Origin: Acidobacteriota bacterium
Lineage (GTDB): Bacteria > Acidobacteriota > Blastocatellia > Pyrinomonadales > Pyrinomonadaceae
DNA length: 64,000 nucleotides
Assembly: GCA_016718135.1 (NCBI GenBank)
Contig: JADKEF010000019.1
Span: forward strand, 186,001 to 250,000
Direction: 5' to 3'
Below, piece by piece: positions 43,262-52,665 of the stretch (within the stretch, counting starts at the first letter, position 1; every line of letters starts with the position of its first letter). A program made the translations under genes and the position numbers. The notes beneath the pieces were generated by a model. The model was given only the letters and a program-made list of their open reading frames with translations, ran no database searches and had not been told where the DNA came from.

Positions 43262-44140
43262 TCAATTGGAACTATGGAAGCTTTCGTAGGGAGTTGTGTC
43301 AGCCGCCATCAGCTTGATCATTTCGGGCCAGGTTGGCGGCACAAAGCCAGTCTCGGAGCGGAATTTTGTCGAATCAAGACTACGGTCGATGATCAAACTG
43401 TCGTCAGGCTTTATCGTGACGTTCGCCTCGAAGGCGTCGTTGACCAACTCTAGCAACTCAAATTTGCTGATCGGGTCGCTGGAGATATGATACAGCCCGC
43501 TGAGGTCGGCACGGTCCTTGATCAAACTACTGATTATTTCGGAAAGGACGATGGTCGAAAAGCCGGAATAGATCGCCCGTGTGAAGCCCGAGATGGTCTG
43601 GTTTCGCATCGAAAGGAACCATTCGATCAGGCTGTGACTTGAGTCGAGTTCCCTGCCAAACATTGATGTTCTTATAGTCAGGCAATTTGGAGCAACGACT
43701 TCCCCGCGCAACTTCGTTTTCCCGTAGATGTCATCCGCATCGGGTACATCAGCTTCTGAGTAATTTCCTTTCGATCCGGCAAAGACACAATCTGTGCTTA
43801 TTAGAATGAGGCGAAAATGGTATTTTGCCGATAATTCGGCCAGCTTTCGCGGCAGCACGGTGTTGATCTGTACCATGGTCTCCGGCGTCGACGTGATCTG
43901 CTTGATAATTCCGACGCAGTTGATCACTACGTCCGGCCGGACTCTATCGATAACATCGACCACCTGGCGTTCTGAAGTCACATCGACATTAGTGATCGTA
44001 CGTTCTCGATCGAATATGCCAAATCGTTCGACCGCGGGAAGTTCACGGCGGATGGTTGAGAAAGTCTCAAATTCACTGCCCAATATCTGGACAAGCTTGT
44101 GGCCCAGCATCCCGTTGCCACCGAGTATCAGAACGCGCAT
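43262..44140 (-). CDS. RmlD-like NAD-dependent reductase (QnlA type)
   Basis: A 292-residue SDR with NAD loop GGNGMLGHKL at 8-17, the reductase segment STDCVFAG and catalytic YGKTK. It matches dTDP-4-dehydrorhamnose reductase, but no rmlA, B or C is present in the window. Between a CapE-like dehydratase and a 2-epimerase the likely job is reduction of the UDP-4-keto-6-deoxy-L-HexNAc. An RmlD-like enzyme without the cupin domain of FnlB points to UDP-N-acetyl-L-quinovosamine as product; this is inference from family knowledge. Confidence 0.82.
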   Translation of the reverse strand: MRVLILGGNGMLGHKLVQILGSEFETFSTIRRELPAVERFGIFDRERTITNVDVTSERQVVDVIDRVRPDVVINCVGIIKQITSTPETMVQINTVLPRKLAELSAKYHFRLILISTDCVFAGSKGNYSEADVPDADDIYGKTKLRGEVVAPNCLTIRTSMFGRELDSSHSLIEWFLSMRNQTISGFTRAIYSGFSTIVLSEIISSLIKDRADLSGLYHISSDPISKFELLELVNDAFEANVTIKPDDSLIIDRSLDSTKFRSETGFVPPTWPEMIKLMAADTTPYESFHSSN

Positions 44141-44143
44141 AAA

Positions 44144-45151
44144 TTAAGAGTTAGACTCGCCAGAGACCTGTCGATATAGTTCAGCATACTGTGCGGCGAT
44201 CGCTGAGCCTTCAAACCGCTTTATATTTTCGAGCCCACGCCGATCCAGATCATCTCGGAGCGACGAATCGCGGATCACGCTGAGGATCCCGGCCCTGATG
44301 TCCGCCGGGTCAAATGGATCGACCAAAACAGCAGCGTCGCCAGCTACCGAATTCATCGGAGCCAAGTCGCTGGTGACGACGGGCACTCGCATCGCCTGAG
44401 CCTCAATAATAGGCAGTCCAAAACCCTCGTATGTAGAGCAGAACGCCATAATATCGGCATTTAGATATTCTTGCTTCATCTGAACGTCATCGAGTTCGCA
44501 AACGTTCTCGTAGATTATAGAACTCAATTCCAGCTTTCGAATAATGGCCTTATCGAGGCGGCCAACGATCCGCAGTTTGCAGTCAATGCCCGCGATAGCG
44601 TCGATGAGACGGTCTAAATTCTTGTTCTTTGCGGTGCCAATATGCAATATTACAGGGCATGCGGCGTTAAAGGGCTTGCGATCATTCCCTATGAGTTCGC
44701 CGATGAGCGGATTCGGGATAACTCGAACGCTGTCGGCACTGACTCTCGTTTCCACCGCGATCTCGTCTCGAACTTTGTTTGAGATCGTGGTCATGAACCT
44801 CAATCGTCTAAACTGCAGGTCGGAATAGAGCTTCTTTATAATGTATCGGCGGAGGCCTGACCGCTGGTGCAGCGAAATAATATCGTGGATCGTCATCACC
44901 GTCCGCTTGCCAGGCAGGCGGAGCGAAATGTACTGGACATCGCCCGTAATGTGATAAATGTCTGCAGGTTTGGGTCGGAAGAAAAGCAGGTTTTTTAAGA
45001 TCGCTACGATCCCATTGCCATACGGAACCTGTTGAAAATCGACATCGAAACTCTCAGACGGCAGATCTTGAGCGATCTGCCGGAATACACGTTCGACACT
45101 GACGGCTCCCGATGCCTTCCGTTCGACGAAGATCACTCGCGGTTTCTTCAT
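44144..45151 (-). CDS. Glycosyltransferase family 4 protein
   Basis: A 335-residue GT-B glycosyltransferase with VMTIHDIISLHQRSGLRRY in the N-domain, the turn VILHIGTAKNKNLDRLI, and the donor motif EGFGLPIIEAQAMRVPVV (E-x7-E). Donor not predictable; a mannosyl- or fucosyl-type retaining enzyme fits the locus. Its ATG overlaps the stop of the heptose kinase gene as ATGA, and the RmlD-like gene begins 3 bases after its stop. Confidence 0.88.
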   Translation of the reverse strand: MKKPRVIFVERKASGAVSVERVFRQIAQDLPSESFDVDFQQVPYGNGIVAILKNLLFFRPKPADIYHITGDVQYISLRLPGKRTVMTIHDIISLHQRSGLRRYIIKKLYSDLQFRRLRFMTTISNKVRDEIAVETRVSADSVRVIPNPLIGELIGNDRKPFNAACPVILHIGTAKNKNLDRLIDAIAGIDCKLRIVGRLDKAIIRKLELSSIIYENVCELDDVQMKQEYLNADIMAFCSTYEGFGLPIIEAQAMRVPVVTSDLAPMNSVAGDAAVLVDPFDPADIRAGILSVIRDSSLRDDLDRRGLENIKRFEGSAIAAQYAELYRQVSGESNS

Positions 45152-46128
45152 GCGTGTTGGACATTCTCATTCGCGCGGAGAAACTCGTCCAACATATCTC
45201 TTGTTACGCGAGTTGTCCCGATCTTGCCGACGACCAGACCGGCAGCGGCGTTGGCGAGTTTCGCAGCCTCTACAAAACCGCTTCCGGTCGCAACGGCCGC
45301 TGCAAAAGTTGCGATCACCGTGTCGCCGGCACCCGTAACGTCAAAAACATCGCGGGCCAGCGAATCAAAATGCGATGTTTCACCGGAACGCTCGAATAGC
45401 GTCATACCGTGTTCGCCCTCGGTGATAAGCAACGCTGGAAGATCAAGTCCATCCAACAGCTCATTTCCGGAACGTGATACCACGTCATTGTCCATTACAT
45501 CAATGCCACATGCTTCCGCCGCTTCACGTTTGTTTGGGGTTATCAACGTTGCACCTCGGTACTTCGAAAAGTCACGTCCTTTGGGGTCCACGATGATGGG
45601 CTTGCCAAGTTCCTTACACCTGCCGATCAGTTGTCCCAGGAGGTGATCTGACAGCAATCCTTTCGCATAGTCCGAGACGACGACGGCGTCCATTTCATGT
45701 AGTACAGGCGCGATCTGCGAAATGATGCCCTCTGCATCCTCGTTAGAGATCGGATCTGAACTCTCTTGATCTATACGAACCACATGCTGGTGGTGGGCAA
45801 CGATCCGCGTTTTGATCGTCGTTTTTCGCCCCTTGATCGCAGTAATCTGGTGATCTGAAATACCGGCCTCGCCCAGTACTGAGTCGAGTAATTCCGCTTC
45901 GGCGTCGTCGCCCTTAATTCCAAAAAGGTACGGTGTGGCACCAAGGCCGGCGAGGTTTCCTGCAACATTGGCGGCACCACCTGCGACCACGCTCATATCC
46001 TCAAGCCGAACGATCGGGACCGGAGCTTCGGGGGAAATGCGATGCACCGAACCCCACCAGTAACGGTCAAGCATTACATCGCCGATCACAAGGACCTTTG
46101 CCTTTGAAATTTGATCAAGAGCTTTCAT
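45148..46128 (-). CDS. hldA: D-glycero-beta-D-manno-heptose 7-phosphate kinase (HldA / RfaE domain I)
   Basis: A 326-residue PfkB-family kinase starting KALDQISKAKVLVIGDVMLDRYWWG and RISPEAPVPIV, the RfaE-I signature, with GGAANVAGNLAGLG near 50-63 and the catalytic DVTGAGDT (Asp near 269). It phosphorylates heptose-7-phosphate at C1. In many bacteria this domain is fused to the adenylyltransferase as HldE; here that partner lies immediately upstream, fused to GmhA instead. Six bases separate the two genes. Confidence 0.92.
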   Translation of the reverse strand: MKALDQISKAKVLVIGDVMLDRYWWGSVHRISPEAPVPIVRLEDMSVVAGGAANVAGNLAGLGATPYLFGIKGDDAEAELLDSVLGEAGISDHQITAIKGRKTTIKTRIVAHHQHVVRIDQESSDPISNEDAEGIISQIAPVLHEMDAVVVSDYAKGLLSDHLLGQLIGRCKELGKPIIVDPKGRDFSKYRGATLITPNKREAAEACGIDVMDNDVVSRSGNELLDGLDLPALLITEGEHGMTLFERSGETSHFDSLARDVFDVTGAGDTVIATFAAAVATGSGFVEAAKLANAAAGLVVGKIGTTRVTRDMLDEFLRANENVQHA

Positions 46129-46134
46129 TGTCGA

Positions 46135-47130
46135 TTACTCACGTACAAGGTCGTCAACCATCTCGCACCAAATGTGTGCAACAGTAATGTGTGCCTCCTG
46201 GATACGAGCTGTGCGTTGCGAGGGTACCATAAGGCACGCATCACACAACGATGCTAACTTCTTCCCGCCCGAGCCGGTCATGCCGATCACGGTACATCCT
46301 TTACGCCTCGCTTCCATCACGGCCACGATAACGTTTGGCGAGTTTCCACTAGTGCTGATAGCTATCAACAGATCACCGTCGACCGCAAGAGCCTCGACCT
46401 GTCGGGCGAAAATGCGCTCAAAACTGTAGTCATTCGCTAGTGCCGTCAATGCCGACGTGTCCGTGGTCAGTGCGATCGCCGGCAGAGCTCGTCGCTCTGT
46501 CTCATAGCGTCCCACAAACTCCGCCGCTATGTGCTGAGCGTCTGCCGCACTACCACCGTTGCCGCAGATGAGAATTTTATTGCCTCTCGATACGGTGTCG
46601 AGAATGAGCCGCCCGCATTCTTCGATCGAATCGGAGCACTCCGCAATAAGTGACGCGAAGACGCGCAAGTGCTCGTCAAGCGATCTTCGTGCGATCGAAT
46701 TATCCGTAGTAACGCTCTCATCCGGAACTTCAGAATTCATTCGCTCGATTATCGAGCTCGACGAATGTCCGTCAACCAGCGGAAGCGAATACACTTTTCC
46801 GCCATAGCTCTCTACGAAATCCGCTCCGATGATCTCATTTGGCTGCCAGTCACCGCCCTTAACGAGGACATCGGGACGGATCTCATGTATTAATCGTTCA
46901 GGCGTCGGTTCGTCAAAAATTACAACTTCATCGACAGATCCTAGGCCTAGCAATACCGCGCGGCGGGACTCTTGATCCTGCAATGGACGTCCGGGACCTT
47001 TGATCTTTGCGACCGATGCATCGCTGTTTATTCCTACGATCAGTTTGGAACCGAGTTCGCGAGCGCGGCGCAGGAGGTCGACGTGACCCGGATGGATGAT
47101 ATCGAAACAGCCGTTTGTAAAGACGATCAT
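46135..47130 (-). CDS. Fused heptose adenylyltransferase (HldC) and sedoheptulose-7-phosphate isomerase (GmhA)
   Basis: A 331-residue fusion. Residues 1-130 are a nucleotidyltransferase, FTNGCFDIIHPGHVDLL with HPGH at 13-16 and KGGDWQP near 91-97, matching RfaE domain II, which makes the ADP-heptose. Residues about 150-331 are GmhA, a SIS-fold isomerase with ICGNGGSAADAQHIAAEF near 188-204, STSGNSPNVI and the late QEAHI segment that binds zinc. The ATG at 47130 overlaps the polymerase stop as ATGA. Domain order puts the first and last enzymes of the pathway in one chain, with the middle kinase encoded next. No gmhB or hldD is visible in the window. Confidence 0.9.
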   Translation of the reverse strand: MIVFTNGCFDIIHPGHVDLLRRARELGSKLIVGINSDASVAKIKGPGRPLQDQESRRAVLLGLGSVDEVVIFDEPTPERLIHEIRPDVLVKGGDWQPNEIIGADFVESYGGKVYSLPLVDGHSSSSIIERMNSEVPDESVTTDNSIARRSLDEHLRVFASLIAECSDSIEECGRLILDTVSRGNKILICGNGGSAADAQHIAAEFVGRYETERRALPAIALTTDTSALTALANDYSFERIFARQVEALAVDGDLLIAISTSGNSPNVIVAVMEARRKGCTVIGMTGSGGKKLASLCDACLMVPSQRTARIQEAHITVAHIWCEMVDDLVRE

Positions 47131-48662
47131 ACTGTTATCTGAGCACCTCGACGGTCGAGTTTTCGCGCGATGAAAACCACTATAAGAACACCAATCAAGG
47201 CAGTGAATGCGACCTTGAACATAGTCGGAACTATGGTGCCATAAAACCCCTCGTAGGAGACCGTTGTCAATAACATAAAATACAACATCGCCTTCCAAAT
47301 GGGCGTTTCGCCCGGGGTCACTAGAGATGAGTAGATCAGCCTAAGGATCACGCCCAATATAAACATCCCTATCGGGATGCCGATGATCCCGTAATTGCGC
47401 AGCAGATCGCCCATTGGCGTGATGGCGAACGAAGAATCCGAGACATTAAAGTAAAGATCGCTGTATTTGCGGGCGTCAGATGCGGCAGGTTTTTCGACCC
47501 AGATGACACGGGGGATAAAGAACGTAGTGGTATCGGTCCAAATATTATTATCGAGCCCGTAAGCTTCTTCGTACGGTTTTAACTGCTCGTAGTTTGAAAC
47601 CACAACTGCGAGAGTACTAACGATATCGAGTCGCTCGGAGAGCATTGCTAGTCCCATACTCACCGAGTCAAACGCTGAACGGCGGCTGACCTCGTCGATC
47701 GTCTTGGCAATATTGTCTGCATATTGGCCGCTGCTTTGCTGTGATTCGGTGCCTTTTACGATACGGAACGTCGTGCCGTAGATCATGCCAGCGATAATTC
47801 CTAGGGATAGTAGTACGGACGCGACGACCGCGTATTTCATGCGGATCTTCCGGCCGGCAAATACGAAGGCCAGTACGACCACGAAGAAAACTTGCAAGAT
47901 CGTGCCACGATTACCGGCAAAGATAGCCGAACTCAGATCTACCGCGATCAACAAGGCGACCACTATGCCGGTGATAGCTGTGAACTTCTTTTGTTTGAAG
48001 ACGACTACCCAAAGGAGAAACGTCCCCTGCACCCGCAGCAATGTTGACAGGTAAATGAGGCCCGCGTAGATATTTGTTTCTTCGGAGACCTGATAACCGA
48101 AGAGTCCTACGCCGAAGGCAAAGATCGTGTTCATTACCCCGAGTATCAGAAGTATGATCCCAGGGAAAAGAAAGGCGTCCGAAGAATAGTCAGCCGACGG
48201 TAGATAGCGGCCGACCAGTTCACCGACTTTATTGCCGATCGGCACAAAATAGCCGATCGAGAGGCTTATGAAACCAAGCCCGATCAGGACGATCGTCAGC
48301 GGAAGATTGTAATCAGCATCTTGGATGTAGGAGAGAAAATACGGCTCGGAATAGCCCGTCGAGAGAAAGATTCCACCGAAAACAAATGCTGGTACAAAAT
48401 ACGAGATCGTCGCGAAAACGATCGGGTTTGCCAGGCTGAATTCGCCGCGGTAGTACAAAAAAATAGATGGCGTAGCAAATACTGCGGCAAGGGCTATGAC
48501 CCAGGGAAGAAGGAAGAGATATGGAAACGAATCGAATGCATCCGAAAGAACACCAACAAGAAAAAAACCAACAACCAAAGCCACCGTCATCAACGCGACA
48601 GCTGTAAGCACCATCTTATTCGGTGCAAGGCCGGTTGGGTTTTGTGCGAAGTTGACAGCCAT
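47127..48662 (-). CDS. Wzy-like O-antigen/exopolysaccharide polymerase
   Basis: A 511-residue membrane protein with about 12 hydrophobic segments and a large polar loop around residues 300-400 containing SVSMGLAMLSERLD and FIPRVIWVEKP. This matches oligosaccharide repeat-unit polymerases, which have little sequence conservation but a large periplasmic loop late in the chain. Position in an EPS locus with wza, wzc and glycosyltransferases supports a Wzy role. No Wzx flippase is found in the window. Overlaps hldC-gmhA by 4 bases (ATGA). Confidence 0.78.
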   Translation of the reverse strand: MAVNFAQNPTGLAPNKMVLTAVALMTVALVVGFFLVGVLSDAFDSFPYLFLLPWVIALAAVFATPSIFLYYRGEFSLANPIVFATISYFVPAFVFGGIFLSTGYSEPYFLSYIQDADYNLPLTIVLIGLGFISLSIGYFVPIGNKVGELVGRYLPSADYSSDAFLFPGIILLILGVMNTIFAFGVGLFGYQVSEETNIYAGLIYLSTLLRVQGTFLLWVVVFKQKKFTAITGIVVALLIAVDLSSAIFAGNRGTILQVFFVVVLAFVFAGRKIRMKYAVVASVLLSLGIIAGMIYGTTFRIVKGTESQQSSGQYADNIAKTIDEVSRRSAFDSVSMGLAMLSERLDIVSTLAVVVSNYEQLKPYEEAYGLDNNIWTDTTTFFIPRVIWVEKPAASDARKYSDLYFNVSDSSFAITPMGDLLRNYGIIGIPIGMFILGVILRLIYSSLVTPGETPIWKAMLYFMLLTTVSYEGFYGTIVPTMFKVAFTALIGVLIVVFIARKLDRRGAQITV

Positions 48663-48672
48663 AATACGAAGA

Positions 48673-49344
48673 CTATTTCAGCCGGCAAACGGCAATTATC
48701 CCATCAGCCCATTGAGGAGCAATTCGGACGCAAACATCGTTCAATAGATTCAAAAACCAGCGGTTATGCGGCCGGTGTTCAGTGCCTATATCATAGAACA
48801 AAAAACGGTCGACATGCATTCCGTGCCTCTCCAGCAGAACTTTTAGAGTCGAATATGAATAATATGCGACGTGGTCCGGGTGTACGAACTCAACGCTTCC
48901 CCGTTTTCCCCGAAAACCGTACATAACAAACCGCATCCCGCAATATGCGTTGATGGTGGTCAGGACGAGACGGGTTTCGGCGTTCATAAACCGCTTGATC
49001 CCATTCAGGAAAAGACCGGGATTATTCAGATGCTCGATCATCTCGCCGGCTACGATCACGTCAAATGTTTCATCCAGTTCAACCTCGTCAAGATGTTCGA
49101 GGTCGCCCTGATAAATGTTGTCAAAACCCGCATCCGTGAGCATTGCTATGCCGGTCGTATCTGAATCGATTCCGTACAGGGAGGTAGCACTCTTTGCGAG
49201 ATCCGAGTGCAGGAGCATGTCATTTTTGATCGAATCTTCAGTGTACGGATAGTTGGTGCAGCCGAGGTGAAGCACGCGTTTGCCCTCACACTCGCTCCGA
49301 ATGAGTTCAACCCTTTGAACAACTTGAAAATCAGCTTCAAATGC
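48673..49344 (-). CDS. Class I SAM-dependent methyltransferase
   Basis: A methyltransferase of about 223 residues. Motif I is VLHLGCTNYPYT, motif II LYGIDSD and motif IV FDVIVAGEMIEHL. The frame is open to 49479, overlapping the upstream glycosyltransferase; the ATG at 49344 has GGAG nine bases before it and is preferred, with GTG 49392 as an alternative. In this locus it probably methylates a sugar of the repeat unit or caps the chain. It ends 10 bases before the polymerase gene. Confidence 0.8.
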   Translation of the reverse strand, partial: AFEADFQVVQRVELIRSECEGKRVLHLGCTNYPYTEDSIKNDMLLHSDLAKSATSLYGIDSDTTGIAMLTDAGFDNIYQGDLEHLDEVELDETFDVIVAGEMIEHLNNPGLFLNGIKRFMNAETRLVLTTINAYCGMRFVMYGFRGKRGSVEFVHPDHVAYYSYSTLKVLLERHGMHVDRFLFYDIGTEHRPHNRWFLNLLNDVCVRIAPQWADGIIAVCRLK

Positions 49345-49414
49345 CATCTGTGCCAGCTCCACTGAGCTAAAGTCCCTAAAAGATTCTGCCACGCGGGGGC
49401 AAAAACCACTACTC

Positions 49415-50636
49415 TCAACGAGCCTCAGCGAGGGCTTTCGTATATTCGTCAACCGCGATCTGTGAGGCAACGCGTTCATCGAAATTCGCTATCACGAATT
49501 CCCGTCCACGCTTTCCTAAACGATCTCGCAGCTCCTGGTCGTTATGAAGCCGCACAACGGCATCAGCCAACTGCTCTGCCGAGCCGGGTTCGATCAGAAT
49601 CCCTGTTTCTTCATGCTTGATGGCTTCCGGGATCGCGTAAACGTCGGTCGATACGCTTGGAACGCCCATCGCCATCGATTCCAGCAGGGCGACCGGCAAA
49701 CCCTCGACATAGCTCGGAAGTGCATAAATATCGGCTGCCGAATATGCGGCCAGGATCTCACGCCGCTCCTTGCCGACTGCATCAGCATCGACCAAACGGA
49801 AGCTATCATCGATATCGTAGGCGGCAATACGTTCACGGTCGGAGCTTGAGATGACACTGGACGTGATCCAAACAAACTGAATATTCGGATGAGCTGCCCT
49901 CAGAGACTTCGCAGCATCGAGAAACAGCCACCTTCCCTTTCGGTCGATAAATTGCCCGAGACACAACACGACAAACTTTTCGGCAGGAATGCCAAGCCGC
50001 TGTCGAACTGTCTCGCGATTCCCTTCTTGAGCTCGAACGGAATCGATCTCGGCCGGATTTACCGTGGTGTAGGTGACCTTGATTGTGTCAAAGAAACTCT
50101 CGCTCACCCACCGGCGAAATCTATTCTTCGTATCCTGATTCGACGCAAATAGACGAAATTTCCGGAGTCGCGAGACGACTCCGATCTTTAGCTTCCAAAT
50201 GAACTCCCGCCAGACCGAAGCATCCGGAAGAGCGTTGTGCATTGTGACAAAAATGTTTGCCCCTCGAGCCGCGAGTGCCAAGAGCAGGCCCGCCGATTGC
50301 CACGGTGCTGCCTCGATGTGGAGAATAGCCCCGCTCAGGTCAAATTTCAGCAAGTGTCGGAAAACATTGATCTCCGATAAGAGGATATTGAAGCGTCGAG
50401 TTACTTTTCGTCCTACTGAATCTGCCGGAGCAAGATCGAATCTGCCTTTAACAAATTCATACCGCACTCCCAGATCATGGATAAACTTGAGCAATTTTGG
50501 GTCAGACCCTTCGGGCAGCACGACTGTAATATCCCATTGAACTCGCGAGTTTCATGATCCCGAGGAAATATATCTGAGCCCCACCCCATTCGAGGTAGTT
50601 CCAGACGAAGATCAATTTCCTTTTCTCTTTATTCAT
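49415..50636 (-). CDS. Glycosyltransferase family 4 protein (one frameshift)
   Basis: The main frame covers most of the enzyme: NIFVTMHNALPDASVWREF, FVVLCLGQFIDRKGRWLF and the donor motif EGLPVALLESMAMGVPSV. Its apparent ATG is internal: the preceding residues WDITVVLPEG are still coding, and in the other frame an ATG at 50636 starts MNKEKRKLIFVWNYLEWGGAQ, the usual first strand and glycine loop. One base shift near 50545-50550 joins them, giving about 405 residues. The new start overlaps the upstream GT2 gene by 8 bases, as is common in this operon. Confidence 0.82.
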
Positions 50637-51549
50637 CTACCATTGACCCGGCAAAGGTTTCAGAAAGCGGTGCTTCATCCGCGGCAAGTCCCCACTGGCC
50701 TTCTTGATTACGGCCAAGAAAATATCGGATAAAGAAGATCGGAACCGCCAACAGGCCGAGAGCCGTACTCGGAGCACTGCCAACGGTGGCGTGGAGTCGC
50801 TTTCGGAGTGAGTATGGGCTTGTCGGTATCCGAAAAAGGTGGTCGAACTGACTCCTTAGGGGCATGCTGCGAAATCCGGAGGCCGGATCGTTCGGTTTGC
50901 AAAAAACACGGGCCGTGGGCTCGATCAACAGACGCCAGCCGCGTTTCTTCATTCGCGGTGTATATTCTGCGTCGCCCCAGTGAACCAATCGCTTCTCATC
51001 CATCAAACCGCACTCGCGAATTGCGGACGCAGGATAAAGAACGCAATTCCCTACCACGATCTCAACTTCCCACGCACGGGACGGAAGCGTCCAAACCGTC
51101 TGTCTATTCCAATGCCGGAATCCGCCCTTAGACAGTTCCCATCGTGGTGATACCTGAAATACCTGATGTGGCGTGTCCCAGTTAAGCAGCACCGCACCAA
51201 CCACCGATCGAGAATATTTCTCCGCACAATTCACCATGTTGATGATGCACTTTTCGTGAAATATGGAATCGTTGTTGATAGCCAGGATGTAATCAGGATC
51301 GTGAGCCAGCGCGGCTGTAAGGCCGCGATTCGTTCCCGCAGTGTACCAGAGATTTCCGTCACCTTGGACTATCTCAACATCCGGAAACTCGGCCGCAACA
51401 GCTTCCGCCGTTCCATCCGTCGAGCCGTCATCGACAATTACCACGTGTATATCGAGGCCAGTTGTGTCCGCCCGGGCGAGGCTCCGAAGACACTGCAGAG
51501 TTTCCCGGACTCGATTATGGACTGGTGTGATGATCTCAAGTTTAAGCAC
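50629..51549 (-). CDS. Glycosyltransferase family 2 protein
   Basis: A 306-residue GT-A enzyme. Start taken at GTG 51549, five bases after the gmd stop, because the domain begins LKLEIITPVHNRVRETLQCL; the longer open frame reads into gmd. Nucleotide-binding IVDDGSTDGTAEAV, metal site NNDS and acceptor region HWGDAEYTPRMKKRGW are present. It resembles rhamnosyltransferase-like GT2 enzymes; the sugar is not known. A hydrophobic segment near the C-terminus (LGLLAVPIFFIRYFLG) may anchor it in the membrane. Confidence 0.86.
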   Translation of the reverse strand: MLKLEIITPVHNRVRETLQCLRSLARADTTGLDIHVVIVDDGSTDGTAEAVAAEFPDVEIVQGDGNLWYTAGTNRGLTAALAHDPDYILAINNDSIFHEKCIINMVNCAEKYSRSVVGAVLLNWDTPHQVFQVSPRWELSKGGFRHWNRQTVWTLPSRAWEVEIVVGNCVLYPASAIRECGLMDEKRLVHWGDAEYTPRMKKRGWRLLIEPTARVFCKPNDPASGFRSMPLRSQFDHLFRIPTSPYSLRKRLHATVGSAPSTALGLLAVPIFFIRYFLGRNQEGQWGLAADEAPLSETFAGSMVDE

Positions 51550-51554
51550 GGTGT

Positions 51555-52661
51555 TTAGGGGCGGGTTGCAATTCGGGACTCGTTCTCGACATCGGCCTCG
51601 ATCATGATCTTGACCAACTCGTGAAATTTGGTTTGACTCTTCCACCCGAGTACGGTTTCGGCCTTTGTTGAGTCGCCGATGAGGAGATCGACCTCGGTGG
51701 GACGGTAGTAGTTCGGGTCGATCTCAACCACGGACATTCCTACCGCCAGCTTTGGATCCTCGATACCAAATCTAACGGCAAGAATCATTGGGTCGATACC
51801 AGCGATAATTCCTCGCTCATTTTCTGCCTCACCGGTCCATTCGATCGTTACACCGATATTGGCAAACGATTCCTCGACGAACTCACGAACTGAGTGATGC
51901 TCCCCAGTGGCAAGCACAAAGTCGTCGGCCGCATCCTGCTGAAGGATGCGCCACATCCCTTCGCAAAACTCGGGAGCATAACCCCAGTCTCGACCGGCAT
52001 TCAAATTTCCAAGTGTCAGTTTCGATTGCGCTCCACTTACCATCTGGGCAATGGCACGAGTGATCTTTTTGGTGACAAAAGTATTGCCGCGGCGAGGTGA
52101 TTCGTGATTGAACAAGATGCCGTTACACGCAAAAAGATCATACGCCTCGCGGTAATTTACGATCGTCCAATAGGCAAAGAGTTTTGAAACTCCATAAGGG
52201 GAACGCGGGTAGAAAGGCGTACGTTCTGTCTGCGGGGTTTCCTGGATCTTTCCGAAGAGCTCCGATGTTGAGGCTTGATAGAACTTCACCTGCCGCAAGC
52301 CTGTTTCGCGGATAGCATCGAGAAACCGCAGAGTGCCGAGTGCGTCGACCTGAGCTGTGTAATCGGGTATCTCGAAAGAGACTTTTACGTGGCTTTGAGC
52401 AGCCAGATTGTAGATCTCGTCCGGCTCGATCTTATCAAGAAGCCGGTTGAGACTGCTTGGGTCGATCAGGTCGCCAAAGTGCAGAAACAGTTTCTTATCG
52501 AGAATTTCCGGATCCTGATAAAGGTGATCGATACGCCCGGTATTGAACGAGCTCGACTTACGGATGATGCCGTGAACCTCATAGCCCTTTTCGAGCAGAA
52601 GTTCGGTCATGTAGCTTCCGTCCTGACCGGTTATACCTGTGATTAGAGCTTTTTTCATCAA
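51555..52661 (-). CDS. gmd: GDP-mannose 4,6-dehydratase
   Basis: First step of GDP-L-fucose synthesis. 368 residues; NADP loop ALITGITGQDGSYM near 5-18, SELFGKIQETPQTE, catalytic YGVSK, and FNHESPRRGNTFVTKKI, all hallmarks of GMD. Followed on the chromosome by the GT2 gene and preceded, four bases away, by fcl. The pair indicates that fucose, or another 6-deoxy-hexose derived from GDP-mannose, is part of the exopolysaccharide. Confidence 0.95.
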   Translation of the reverse strand: MMKKALITGITGQDGSYMTELLLEKGYEVHGIIRKSSSFNTGRIDHLYQDPEILDKKLFLHFGDLIDPSSLNRLLDKIEPDEIYNLAAQSHVKVSFEIPDYTAQVDALGTLRFLDAIRETGLRQVKFYQASTSELFGKIQETPQTERTPFYPRSPYGVSKLFAYWTIVNYREAYDLFACNGILFNHESPRRGNTFVTKKITRAIAQMVSGAQSKLTLGNLNAGRDWGYAPEFCEGMWRILQQDAADDFVLATGEHHSVREFVEESFANIGVTIEWTGEAENERGIIAGIDPMILAVRFGIEDPKLAVGMSVVEIDPNYYRPTEVDLLIGDSTKAETVLGWKSQTKFHELVKIMIEADVENESRIATRP

Positions 52662-52665
52662 TAAG

